Shown: positions 43,749-52,293, counted from the stretch's first letter. The stretch: DNA of 64,000 nt from Terriglobia bacterium (GCA_020073345.1 JAIQFI010000001.1:124001-188000), one strand, 5' to 3'. Notes: generated by a model not told the origin, from the letters alone. Program-made: numbers and translations.

Positions 43749-46717
43749 CCCCCTCCTTCCTTTAACCCCTCACAAACCCCTCCCCAAAACAAACACTTCC
43801 TGCACTGTTCTCCCACTTTCAACGGAAACTGAAGCTGATCCTGCGCCTCTCGTAACTCCCCTACGGTATTTCGCGCGGCTGCCAGATCTGCATCGGTTAA
43901 GCTGATTTCGACAATCCGGCTCGAACGGAGATAGTACAACACAGCCCGATCCGGATGTCGTCCTGCATAGCGCTCCAGAGCGAGTGCATAGAGGCGCAGT
44001 TGCAGCGCGTAGCCCTCGGACGCGGTTTCGTCCCGGTCGGTCTTGTAGTCGACGATGACCAGCTCCCCGCCCTCTTCAAACCATAAGTCGATTTGACCGC
44101 GTACGATCACGTCATCAACTTCAAACAGGAAGTCGAATTCCCGTTCGATGCGAGAAGCCGTCTCTGCACGGCGTCCTAGATCGCTCGAGCGGAAACGCGC
44201 GGCCAGTTCGTTGGCTTCATCGGAATCCACTGCTTCACCTGCAAGCGCGCGGTGCACCTCCAGTCCAAGCTCGATCGCACCCGTACCCGGCCGGTCTGGC
44301 GTCGGCTCGAGACCTAGATACCGGCTGAGATAGTACCTCCGGGGGCAAGCCTGAAACATCGCTGCCGAGGTGACGGCCACCGCGGAATCGTACTGGCCGG
44401 ACACCACAGGAGGCTCGAGCACGTCTTCCGCGGCGCCTGGCGCGGCGGAGGCAGCAGCGTTGGGTTCCGGCGGCGCAGCCGTCTCCGGGATCGCCGATTC
44501 GGCGAGCTTCTGCCAAGGTGAGGATCTCTTCCGCTCGGCATGCGACAAGATCAGCCGGTCTTGCGCACGCGTCATCGCCACGTACAACAGCCGGTTTTCT
44601 TCCGCCGCTTCCTGTCTTTCGATTTGCTCGACAAGCGCTGTGTGGGCGGAATCGGACACGCCCTTGCCTGTCACGGGATGCCGCCACTTCACGCCCAACC
44701 CGGTTCCGCGCGACACGGCGATCACGGGCTTTCTCCGATCCGGCCCGCGATGCAGCGCGCTCACGAAGACCACCGGAAACTCCAGCCCCTTGGCGGCATG
44801 GATGGTCATCATGCGAACCACATCGCCTGCCTCGGGCGGTGGCGCTTCGGCAACACTTTGCGTCCAGCGCAACGCTTCCAGATCTTCGAGTAACTCCGCT
44901 AGCGGGCGAGGATGATCGCGGAACTCGCGACGCAGCCAAGCCAGAAGCTTCTCGACATTGGCGCGAGACCGATCCGGCAGGCCAGCCGTGTAGCCGCACT
45001 GATCCAGCGCCATCGCGATCAAACGGTCCGGCGTAAGAAACCCGGCCAGTTCCCGGACTCGCCCGAAGCGTTTTTTGAACTCCACGCGCCAGCCCTCGCG
45101 ACCCATTTGATAGATCTGGTGATCGCTTAAACCGACGAGCGGCCCGCGCAGCACGCCGATTAGCGGTATCTCATCCAGCGGATTCACCAGCGAGGCTAGC
45201 AGCGCGAGCAAATCGCGGGTTTCACGCGCTTCCAAGAAGGTCCTGCCGCCGCTAAGCAGGAACGGGATGCCGAGACGATCGAAGGCTCGCTCAAACGGCG
45301 CAGTGGAGCTGAGCGTGCGCACGAGTACCGCTATGTCGCGGTAATCGAATTCGCGGCTGTCGACGAACTGGCGGATGCGCGCCGCTACCAGAGCGGCTTC
45401 GGTCTCCGCGGCTTCCTCACCCCGTCCTACGAGCCGCTCGATGGCGACGCGAGCAGGCGCGAACTTCGCGTGCGCCTCCAGCGGCCGCGCCTCGATCCCG
45501 GGCTGGCCGTCGAGCATGGCCGAAACCGTCGTCAGGATCTCCGCGCGGCTGCGATGGTTCTCCTTCAACTCGTCGATTACCGCGCCCCTTGCCCGCAATT
45601 CGTCGCGGTATTCGGCGAACACTTCCGGATCGGCATAACGAAACCCGTAGATGGATTGGTTGATATCGCCCACTCCGAAGAAACTCGTCCGGAGCAGGTT
45701 CATCAAGCGCCACTGCAAACGATTGGTGTCCTGCAACTCGTCCATCAAAATCTGCTCGAACCGGCCGGAGACTTGACGCCGCACCTCGTCATCCGATTCC
45801 AGCAGCGCGACGGTAAGCTCCTCCAGATCGGCGAAGTCCACTGCGGTATCCTGGCGTTTTTTTGCACGATAGGTCACGCCCAGGCGTACGATCGCCGCCC
45901 GCAGCAGATCGTGCAGATCGCTGTAGCAGTCTCCCACCCATCGCGCTTCCAGCGCCGGCAGGACTTCCTTTTTCAAACGAGTCGCCGCCAAATTCCTGCC
46001 CACGCGCGTCAGGTTGAAATCGAATCGCCCGAGCACCTCCAGGTTCGGTTGCGCGAGAAACTCCACGGCCCACTCCCGCAGGCGCGACCCCTCGGCGCCC
46101 TTCGCGGGAGTTCCCGCCAACGCTCGCGCGAGATCCCGTGCCTCGAGAGAAGAATCTGCCGAACGCGTAGCGTCCGGAATCTCGGTGATCCCCGACAGCC
46201 GCATCGACTCATACACGTCCAGCAGACTCTCCGCCAGATCCGGCTGGCGGCCGTCATCCTGAGTCGAAAGATCCAGCGCCTCCAGCAGCCGCCGCATCCG
46301 TTCCGGTTGCTCGCGATACATCGCGTCGAGGGATGCCTCGACCGCTTCACGCGCCAACCGGTCGGCCGCAGCCTGATCGAGCACCTTGAAATCGGGGGCC
46401 AGGCCCGCGCGGATCGCGTTCTCCTGCAGCACGCGGGCGCAGAAGCCATGAATCGTGGATACCCACGCCCGCTCGATCGCCTCGCGCCGCGCCGGCTTGG
46501 CCACGAAACGCTGGATCAACCGGCCCTTGATCTCATTGGCGGCTTTCTCGGTGAAGGTGATGGCCAGGATCCGCGAAGGATCTACTCCACGTTCTTTTAC
46601 CAGCCACGCGAACCTCTCAGTGAGCACGCGGGTCTTGCCCGAGCCAGGCCCGGCCACCACGCACACGTCCTGCCCGGTACGCTCGACCGCGCGGCGCTGG
46701 TCGTCTGACAAAGTCAC
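43739..46717 (-). CDS. addA: AddA/RecB-like helicase-nuclease (UvrD family)
   Basis: A 992-residue DNA repair subunit that unwinds broken DNA ends. Walker A VVAGPGSGKTRVL opens a UvrD-like motor (about 1-700; motif II MDELQDTNRLQWRLM, late motifs MTIHAAKGLEFPVVF and LLYVAMTRAQDRL). The C-terminal third is a PD-(D/E)XK nuclease with GQIDLWFEEG and VIVDYKTDRDE. Unlike classical AddA it also has an iron-sulfur-type cysteine set: ACPRRYYLSRYL and CRKCLFWGGVC. GTG start overlaps the addB stop (GTGA). Confidence 0.88.
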   Translation of the reverse strand: MTLSDDQRRAVERTGQDVCVVAGPGSGKTRVLTERFAWLVKERGVDPSRILAITFTEKAANEIKGRLIQRFVAKPARREAIERAWVSTIHGFCARVLQENAIRAGLAPDFKVLDQAAADRLAREAVEASLDAMYREQPERMRRLLEALDLSTQDDGRQPDLAESLLDVYESMRLSGITEIPDATRSADSSLEARDLARALAGTPAKGAEGSRLREWAVEFLAQPNLEVLGRFDFNLTRVGRNLAATRLKKEVLPALEARWVGDCYSDLHDLLRAAIVRLGVTYRAKKRQDTAVDFADLEELTVALLESDDEVRRQVSGRFEQILMDELQDTNRLQWRLMNLLRTSFFGVGDINQSIYGFRYADPEVFAEYRDELRARGAVIDELKENHRSRAEILTTVSAMLDGQPGIEARPLEAHAKFAPARVAIERLVGRGEEAAETEAALVAARIRQFVDSREFDYRDIAVLVRTLSSTAPFERAFDRLGIPFLLSGGRTFLEARETRDLLALLASLVNPLDEIPLIGVLRGPLVGLSDHQIYQMGREGWRVEFKKRFGRVRELAGFLTPDRLIAMALDQCGYTAGLPDRSRANVEKLLAWLRREFRDHPRPLAELLEDLEALRWTQSVAEAPPPEAGDVVRMMTIHAAKGLEFPVVFVSALHRGPDRRKPVIAVSRGTGLGVKWRHPVTGKGVSDSAHTALVEQIERQEAAEENRLLYVAMTRAQDRLILSHAERKRSSPWQKLAESAIPETAAPPEPNAAASAAPGAAEDVLEPPVVSGQYDSAVAVTSAAMFQACPRRYYLSRYLGLEPTPDRPGTGAIELGLEVHRALAGEAVDSDEANELAARFRSSDLGRRAETASRIEREFDFLFEVDDVIVRGQIDLWFEEGGELVIVDYKTDRDETASEGYALQLRLYALALERYAGRHPDRAVLYYLRSSRIVEISLTDADLAAARNTVGELREAQDQLQFPLKVGEQCRKCLFWGGVCEGLKEGGGQT

Positions 46718-49311
46718 GAGGCCACCTGAACACTTTCCTCAGTCAGCACAGCCGACTCCACCCGGCAGATATCGCAAAAGTCGCACCACCGGCACTTCAG
46801 CGGATCTCTCGGATTAACAGCGATATCCCCAGAGGTAATCGCTTCGTGCACGCGCACCGCGGCGCTCTCGGCGTCGTCGATCATTCCGCGCAGCACTTCG
46901 CGAGTGGTCGATGTCCCGAGTGACTCGAGGCCGGGGACGCTCACGTGCCAGCCGTCCCAGGTCACATCTTTTTTCAAACCGCAGAACAGCATCGCCACCG
47001 GGTCGAGCCCGAAGGCGCGCGCGGCCGCCGCCAGGTATAATCCGCCTTGCACCAGGTGACCCTCGCCGGTGTCTTCCACGCGCTCGCGAATCTTGTTCCC
47101 CGCGCTGTATTTGTAGTCGATCACCAGGGCCTGGTTACTCGGGCCCACATCCAAACGGTCGATGCGGCCGGTGATAGTCAGAAGGGGATTAAGCGGATAG
47201 CTGAACTTTTCTTCGACGCGCGTGGACCAGTTACGGAGTTGGAACTGGGTATCATCGAGGAATCCGAGGAAATGGCGCATCAGCTCCAGCCGTACGGCCT
47301 CGGTGCGATATCCCTCGGGCACTTGCAGGCCCGCGCACTCTTCCTCGAAGATCTGATCCAGGATTGCCGAGCCGAGCAACGGCACCCGGGTCCATTCGGC
47401 CAGCGCGCGATGGAGAATACTGCCCTGAAGCAGCAGGTCAAGCCTATCGCGCGGCGCCGGTGGACGCCTCCGCAGCCGCAACGTCTTGCCCGCAAAGAAC
47501 TGAAACGGACATTGCAGGAAACTCTCAATGCCTGTCGCACTCAAGGTCTTAGGTGAAAAGTGGGGCGGGTCTCCAGACCCGCGCCGGACGTCCACGTCCG
47601 GCTGCACGCGAGGCACGACAGGGCGGCTTATGACAGCCGCAAACTCGCCTTCCAAGAAGAACGACGGCAGCGTATCTTCCCCTTGCTCATCGAAGCGCGG
47701 GTAACTGAGGACGGTTTCTTCCGTCGCCCGCGTGGTCGCCAGCTCGAACAAGAATCGTTCTTCCGATTGACGGTCCGCCGCTGTATCAAGACCTACCCGG
47801 TGACGTGTCGCGTCGCCCAAGATCGGATCCTCGCGATGATACTGCGGAAAATGCCGTTCGATCAGGCCGCAGACGAAAACAATCGGCAGTTCCCACTGTC
47901 GCGCCTCGTACACGTCCATCACGTGGACCACGTTCCGGCGCGCATCGGGCACGCGCAGCGGCTCAAGTGCGAGTGCGGCTTCCACCTGCTTCCAGAACAC
48001 AGCCAGAGCACACCTGCCGGATCTCTCGGCCCCAGCGGCGACGCCGGTGAGCGCAGCGGCCGCGCCGTCGAGGATTTCTTCAAAGGCGGCCAGCGCGGCG
48101 GAGGTCGATCGCCACACCAGAATGTCGTCGCGATCGGCCGAGTCCGCCACTCGCGGCGCGGGCACCAATGTGCGCAGCGTTTTCAGGCGAGCCGACCACT
48201 CCTGAGGTTCCAGACGTTCGCGACGCCAGCCATCCAGCTGCGCCAAATGATCGAGGCCCGCAGGCAAGGGCAAACCGGCGGCTGGGAGCTTATTGCGCCA
48301 GGTGAAATCGAGGTGGTCTCCGGCCACAGTAGCCCCCAAACCGGAAACCGGCATGCGAACGGCCGCCAGCATTGTTTCGTGGTCCCATCCGGCGAGCATC
48401 GCCCTGACCACATGGATCAGAAACGTCAGAGCCGGGTGAGATCCCAAAGGATGGTGAAAGTAAAATCTCGCCGGGATTCCGAAACGCGCCAGCGTCGTCT
48501 CCACAGAGCCCGCATAAGGATCGCGCGAACGCAGCACGATGCCCATCTCACGGAACGCGCGGCCTTGCGCGGCATATTTGAGAATCCGCCGGGCGATCTC
48601 CTCCACTTCGCGTTCGACGGTGGCAGCGGAAAATCCGGTCCGGCTGGCGGAGCGACTTGCGGAAGAAAGCCTCTGTTCGACGAATCCTCCCGACACGAGT
48701 ACCTGGCGAACAGCCTGCGAACCCGGCCAATCCGGAAGCGTGATGGTGACCTCGGTGCGCTCGCCCAGCGCCAGAACCAGGTCGGTTTCCGCGGCTGATA
48801 ACGTGAAAAATCCGTCCAGGACAATGTTCGCCGAGGCAGGATAAGAGCCACTTCGAACAGCTTGCGCGGCGCTCCGCAGACGCACGTGCCGCAATCCGAG
48901 CCCGCGAGCCCTCAGGTTCCTCCCGACCTCCTCTTCCAGACTCGCCAGGTCCGCCGGCAGCTGCGCCGCCGATGCTTGTTCAAAGAGCTCCGCCAGCGAG
49001 CGGCGGAAACCAGGGAATCCCGCTACCGCGGTGAAACGCTGCGGGCGCTGCCTATCCAGCGCCTGCTCGATGAGCAGATCGAGAAGCGCCGCGGGAGCTG
49101 CCCCCTGAGGGGACCATTCCTCCAGGCAGTGCGCTAGCGTGCGGATTTCACGCGGCCGGACCGGGAATCCCGATCGGGCCAGCCAATGGCGGATGTGCTC
49201 CACCATGGTGGCGGTGGGCAGGATGAGAAGACGATCCGGCTGAGACTTGAAACGTTCCAGCGTTACGCGGGATTTGCCGGACGCAGGAGCACCTGTGATC
49301 AGGAGATTCAA
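46714..49311 (-). CDS. addB: AddB-like nuclease subunit with iron-sulfur-type cysteines
   Basis: An 865-residue partner of AddA. The N terminus keeps a Walker A (ITGAPASGKSRVTLE), the middle resembles an inactivated helicase that scans for Chi, and the C-terminal third (about 590-865) is a PD-(D/E)XK nuclease: ITGRIDRLDVG, VIDYKYSAG. Iron-sulfur ligands are likely in SFLQCPFQFFAGK and KCRWCDFCDIC. It is shorter than Bacillus AddB (about 1160). Just before the nuclease domain it contains an in-frame repeat element (47560-47602). The TTG start has TATAGT 6 bases upstream and no Shine-Dalgarno site. Confidence 0.85.
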   Translation of the reverse strand: MNLLITGAPASGKSRVTLERFKSQPDRLLILPTATMVEHIRHWLARSGFPVRPREIRTLAHCLEEWSPQGAAPAALLDLLIEQALDRQRPQRFTAVAGFPGFRRSLAELFEQASAAQLPADLASLEEEVGRNLRARGLGLRHVRLRSAAQAVRSGSYPASANIVLDGFFTLSAAETDLVLALGERTEVTITLPDWPGSQAVRQVLVSGGFVEQRLSSASRSASRTGFSAATVEREVEEIARRILKYAAQGRAFREMGIVLRSRDPYAGSVETTLARFGIPARFYFHHPLGSHPALTFLIHVVRAMLAGWDHETMLAAVRMPVSGLGATVAGDHLDFTWRNKLPAAGLPLPAGLDHLAQLDGWRRERLEPQEWSARLKTLRTLVPAPRVADSADRDDILVWRSTSAALAAFEEILDGAAAALTGVAAGAERSGRCALAVFWKQVEAALALEPLRVPDARRNVVHVMDVYEARQWELPIVFVCGLIERHFPQYHREDPILGDATRHRVGLDTAADRQSEERFLFELATTRATEETVLSYPRFDEQGEDTLPSFFLEGEFAAVISRPVVPRVQPDVDVRRGSGDPPHFSPKTLSATGIESFLQCPFQFFAGKTLRLRRRPPAPRDRLDLLLQGSILHRALAEWTRVPLLGSAILDQIFEEECAGLQVPEGYRTEAVRLELMRHFLGFLDDTQFQLRNWSTRVEEKFSYPLNPLLTITGRIDRLDVGPSNQALVIDYKYSAGNKIRERVEDTGEGHLVQGGLYLAAAARAFGLDPVAMLFCGLKKDVTWDGWHVSVPGLESLGTSTTREVLRGMIDDAESAAVRVHEAITSGDIAVNPRDPLKCRWCDFCDICRVESAVLTEESVQVAS
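47560..47602. repeat. Double-hairpin repeat inside addB
   Basis: GTGGGGC is followed by two perfect hairpins: GCGGGTCT/AGACCCGC (47565-47582, loop CC) and GCCGGACGT/ACGTCCGGC (47583-47602, loop CC). The layout is that of the intergenic element at 26095-26141. It is translated without disrupting the frame, contributing about 15 residues (VQPDVDVRRGSGDPPHF) before the addB nuclease domain. Confidence 0.65.
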
Positions 49312-49317
49312 GTTCCC

Positions 49318-49323
49318 ACTATA
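49318..49323 (-). promoter_or_regulatory. -10-like hexamer TATAGT before addB
   Basis: TATAGT on the minus strand ends 6 bases before the TTG start at 49311, in the 28-base gap after the upstream gene. No Shine-Dalgarno site is visible. Confidence 0.4.
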
Positions 49324-49339
49324 CGGCAGGGGTCAGCGA

Positions 49340-49741
49340 TTATTTCTTGGGTTCGCCGCTCAGCTGCGGGGCCAGCTCGGCCCGCATCTTCTCGAATTTC
49401 TCGCGTTGGCCGGGTTGCAGGATTTGGACAATTCGGCTCAATCCGGTGGAACGCAGATCGTCGAGCTGATCCTGCAGGCTCTCATAGTAATGGCTATAAT
49501 CCTGCAACACCACGGCGATCTGATCCGTCTGTTCCGCGGAGAGATCCAGCTTGGTCTTAAAGTTTTGAAGGACAGCTTCCCGATTGGTGTCCCGAGGCGC
49601 CGCCGCAGCAGCAGCAACGCGGTGGATCCGGTCGTGCAGTCCATAGCGCATGCCTAGCATCCCGACGGCTGCGCCGGCCATGAAGACCAAGAGTAGCGTG
49701 GAAGCGATCCGGGGATTTCCGATGGAGGGGCTATTGCTCAC
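49340..49741 (-). CDS. Small membrane-anchored helical protein (Spy/CpxP or CnrR-like)
   Basis: A 133-residue protein with one N-terminal helix (about 13-32) and a helical periplasmic part. LDLSAEQTDQIAVVLQDYSHYY, SLQDQLDDLR and IVQILQPGQREKFEKM are the amphipathic repeat pattern of the LTXXQ/heavy-metal-resistance type. These bind unfolded proteins or sense metal. The gene overlaps that of the anti-sigma factor by 11 bases and so is the third member of a sigma/anti-sigma operon, which suggests a role in the same envelope response. Confidence 0.75.
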   Translation of the reverse strand: MSNSPSIGNPRIASTLLLVFMAGAAVGMLGMRYGLHDRIHRVAAAAAAPRDTNREAVLQNFKTKLDLSAEQTDQIAVVLQDYSHYYESLQDQLDDLRSTGLSRIVQILQPGQREKFEKMRAELAPQLSGEPKK

Positions 49742-50252
49742 GATAGGTGACCAGATTCACGAGAACGGCGTCCTGGTCGGGTGCACTTGTCACCAACCTC
49801 GGCTGTCCGGAGTCGGAAAAAACGTCTGGAAGACTCTGGGGCATATCGGAAACGTGATCAGACACCAGCGTTACCTGCGGCAACGCGTCTACGTTCGCGA
49901 CCTGCGGCTCGGCCATCTGTTCCGATGAGATCACGTAAACGCCGAGCAACAGAGCCAGGGCCAGCGAAGCCATCGCGATCCGGCGGCCAAACAGGGAGTC
50001 GAAGAACAGCGTGAACACTGAACTGGGGGTCTGCGCCTCAATGCGCTCCAAAACGCGCGCGTAGAAACCGGGGCGAGGTTCTATCTCCGCCGCGCGAAAC
50101 TGCTGCAACATCGCAGCCTGCTCACGCATGGCCGCCACTTCATCGCGGCATTCTTCGCATTCCGCGAGGTGTTTCCCGGCAGGATGATCTGGAGCCGGAG
50201 GGCGCTCCCCAAGAACCTGTTCGAGATGGTCCCGAATGATCCGATGCATCAT
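49731..50252 (-). CDS. Membrane anti-sigma factor with zinc-finger domain
   Basis: A 173-residue protein with a cytoplasmic zinc finger (about 20-40; HLAECEEC gives His, Cys, Cys), one membrane helix (about 90-110, ALALLLGVYVISS) and a periplasmic tail. It would hold the sigma factor encoded upstream at the membrane until a signal releases it. I chose the ATG at 50252, which has GGGAAG at a good distance; the longer frame lacks such a site. It lies 67 bases after the sigma factor gene. Confidence 0.85.
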   Translation of the reverse strand: MMHRIIRDHLEQVLGERPPAPDHPAGKHLAECEECRDEVAAMREQAAMLQQFRAAEIEPRPGFYARVLERIEAQTPSSVFTLFFDSLFGRRIAMASLALALLLGVYVISSEQMAEPQVANVDALPQVTLVSDHVSDMPQSLPDVFSDSGQPRLVTSAPDQDAVLVNLVTYREQ

Positions 50253-50319
50253 TTTCTTCCCTCGGTCACTTGCCCCAACATTCAGCCGCGAGTCTGGTGC
50301 CCGCTCTTTTGACGCTCTC

Positions 50320-50982
50320 TTACCTGACAGCACTGCGAACGCGGCCCAGCCGCTGCGCCGCCTTGAGCAGCTTCTGGCGCGTCCGGAACAACTTTACCTT
50401 TATTGTATTCTCGTTCATTCCCGTCATTTGGGCCAGTTCTTCGACCGAATGGCCCTCCACTTCCTTGAGCAGGATCAGGCTGCGATCTTCTTCGGAAACC
50501 TTGGACAAAAGCTTCACCGCCAGATCCCGCTGCGCCAATCGCTCGTCCGCCGGCAAAGACGGATCCACGGCCGGGTCGGAAGCCTCCATCCTCTGCGATT
50601 CTTCCTGGCTGAAATCACTTTCGTAGACCAGCCTGCGCACGCGCTTCTTGCGAAGGTAGTCGTAGCATTCGTTCACCGTAATTTTGTAAATCCAGGTGAG
50701 CAGCGAGCTTCGAAAGTCAAAATTGCGGATCGAAAAGTAAACTTTGCTGAAGACCTGCTGGGCGATGTCTTCCGCGTCGTTGTGGTTGCGCAGGATGCCG
50801 TAGATGATCGAGAAGATCTTAGCCTGGTAACGCTCCACGACCTCGCGGAATGCGAGCTCGTCCCCGGCCTGCACCCGCCTGACCAGCGCTGCCTCGTCGC
50901 CGTTCCTGTGGTCCACTCGCGTCTTGGCTCGTGCCTTCGATCCAATCGCCGGAAATTGCAGCGTGCCGATCAGGGTACCCAT
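50320..50982 (-). CDS. RNA polymerase sigma factor, ECF family (SigE-like)
   Basis: A 220-residue ECF sigma factor. Region 2 is at about 35-105 (FREVVERYQAKIFSIIYGIL, AEDIAQQVFSKVYFSIRNF, LTWIYKITVNECYDYLRKKR) and region 4 at about 155-215 (LILLKEVEGHSVEELAQMTG, NENTIKVKLFRTRQKLLKA). A long charged linker (SDFSQEESQRMEASDPAVDP) separates them. AGG lies a normal distance before the ATG. It heads the operon with the anti-sigma and Spy-like genes, followed closely by addBA. Confidence 0.92.
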   Translation of the reverse strand: MGTLIGTLQFPAIGSKARAKTRVDHRNGDEAALVRRVQAGDELAFREVVERYQAKIFSIIYGILRNHNDAEDIAQQVFSKVYFSIRNFDFRSSLLTWIYKITVNECYDYLRKKRVRRLVYESDFSQEESQRMEASDPAVDPSLPADERLAQRDLAVKLLSKVSEEDRSLILLKEVEGHSVEELAQMTGMNENTIKVKLFRTRQKLLKAAQRLGRVRSAVR

Positions 50983-51079
50983 ATCTACCTGATCCGACGC
51001 ACCCCACCCTCCCCCGGTTTCATTGGGTTTTCCTGAAGTTAGCTGACTACGGCCGGTCGATCCGGGTGCTGGGATAAAC

Positions 51080-51108
51080 TGGACCGGTCTGGTCGCCTAT
51101 AGTATAAT
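51080..51108 (+). promoter_or_regulatory. Probable erpA promoter
   Basis: TGGACC at 51080-51085 and a perfect TATAAT at 51103-51108 are separated by 17 bases. Transcription would begin near 51115, just ahead of GAGGAG at 51115-51120, which is 14 bases from the ATG. Confidence 0.6.
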
Positions 51109-51134
51109 GCTTTTGAGGAGCGAAATACGCCGCA

Positions 51135-51458
51135 ATGGTCCAGCTAACTGAAACCGCGATTGGCAAGGTGAGAGAGATTCTTGAATCGCAAAAGCCCAAA
51201 CCGGCCGGGCTGCGCATCGCCGTGGTGGGCGGCGGCTGCTCGGGCTTCAGCTATTCGATGGCTTTCGAGAACACCCCCGGAATGCTCGACAAAACCTATA
51301 GTTATGGCGAACTGAAAGTCTTCGTCGATCAGGCGAGCCTGCTGTACCTGGATGGCGCGGAAGTGGATTACGTCGAGACTCTGGAAGGCTCGGGGTTCAA
51401 GTTCAACAACCCTAACGTGAAGTCCACCTGCGGCTGCGGAAGCTCTTTCAGCGCCTAG
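51135..51458 (+). CDS. erpA: Iron-sulfur cluster insertion protein (A-type carrier)
   Basis: A 107-residue A-type carrier that delivers Fe-S clusters to target enzymes. The three cysteine ligands are present: Cys35 in GGGCSGFSYSM, and Cys99 and Cys101 in STCGCGSSF. The overall length matches ErpA/IscA/HesB; these cannot be separated with certainty without a tree, but ErpA is the usual call for a solitary gene. It is monocistronic: a good promoter precedes it and a strong terminator follows 27 bases after the stop. Confidence 0.9.
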   Translation: MVQLTETAIGKVREILESQKPKPAGLRIAVVGGGCSGFSYSMAFENTPGMLDKTYSYGELKVFVDQASLLYLDGAEVDYVETLEGSGFKFNNPNVKSTCGCGSSFSA

Positions 51459-51485
51459 AACGCACAAGTCCTCCGGAAAAACCAA

Positions 51486-51513
51486 AGAGCGCCCCGAAAG
51501 GGGCGCTCTTTTT
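51486..51513 (+). terminator. Rho-independent terminator of erpA
   Basis: A perfect 10-bp stem AGAGCGCCCC/GGGGCGCTCT with a GAAA loop is followed by a T-run. Confidence 0.93.
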
Positions 51514-51550
51514 GTCTTACGGCGTTCTTGGTCGCAGGTTAGTGCACGCC

Positions 51551-51584
51551 AAAAGTAAAACGGGCCGGCTTTCGCCGGCCCGTT
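51551..51584 (-). terminator. Rho-independent terminator of the PEP-CTERM gene
   Basis: A perfect 11-bp stem (51559-51569 with 51574-51584) and GAAA loop in minus-strand reading is followed by TTTTACTTTT. It lies 29 bases after the PEP-CTERM gene's stop. Confidence 0.88.
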
Positions 51585-51612
51585 CGCCAAGAGTCGGAGA
51601 TGACAGTCCTAA

Positions 51613-52293
51613 CTAGCCGATCCGCTTCCGCAGAAGGCCGAGGCCCAGGAGGCCAACGCCCATCAGAGACAACGTCATCGGCTCAGGAACCGCAGTGTGG
51701 AAGCTCTGGCTGAACGACGTCAGATGCGTGTCACCCTCGTGGGCAGTGGAAATGTCCTTGAAGATATAGACGGGATTTGCAACCGGAAACGGCCCACTAA
51801 ACACAGTCGCCTGGCCACCGCCGCGGACAAGCTCGGTGTTGCCAAGCTCGAAGTCGCTTCCACCCGTACAGATGTTGCCATCAACCACATCGATCGTCGT
51901 GCTGCATCCGCGCTCATGAATCGACGTGTTCCTAGAGCCGCCGTTCGTCAGATCCAGCTCAACGACGGGGCCGCTAACCTGATAGTAGAACCACAAATCC
52001 TGACCATTGAGGTTCAAATTCGGATTGAAGTTCAACACCACCGACCTCGCTTGGGGGTCATAGAAGGCTGTCACGAGCGACACGTTCAAACCGGACGCGC
52101 CACTTGCATCAACGGCTTCAAAGTTGCTGAAGAATAAGCCGCCGCAAGAATAGGTGAACGAACTCACCCCAGCATCTACCGTGGCGACTATTTGCTGTGG
52201 CGGCGGCGGTGCCGAGCAAGCCACCGGTGACGCGCTACCAATGGCCGCCATCGCAGCCAATCCTACCAAAATACCTGCTGTTTTCAGCTTCAT
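51613..52293 (-). CDS. PEP-CTERM sorting-domain protein
   Basis: A 226-residue exported protein with a signal peptide (about 1-21, ending SAS) and the C-terminal tail AVPEPMTLSLMGVGLLGLGLLRKRIG in outline: PEP motif, hydrophobic helix, basic end. Exosortase recognises and cuts such tails, and the product is usually surface or exopolysaccharide-associated. The mature part is beta-rich, with no enzyme motif; several Cys (AC, SCG, GCS, ICTGG) may form disulfides. GGAGGA lies 12 bases before the ATG. Exosortase itself is not in the window. Confidence 0.85.
   Translation of the reverse strand: MKLKTAGILVGLAAMAAIGSASPVACSAPPPPQQIVATVDAGVSSFTYSCGGLFFSNFEAVDASGASGLNVSLVTAFYDPQARSVVLNFNPNLNLNGQDLWFYYQVSGPVVELDLTNGGSRNTSIHERGCSTTIDVVDGNICTGGSDFELGNTELVRGGGQATVFSGPFPVANPVYIFKDISTAHEGDTHLTSFSQSFHTAVPEPMTLSLMGVGLLGLGLLRKRIG

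Noticed and set aside
47560-48798. A 412-codon plus-strand open frame opposite addB
   Set aside because: Antisense shadow with low-complexity Arg/Gln/His composition; the opposite strand encodes clear nuclease and helicase-like motifs.
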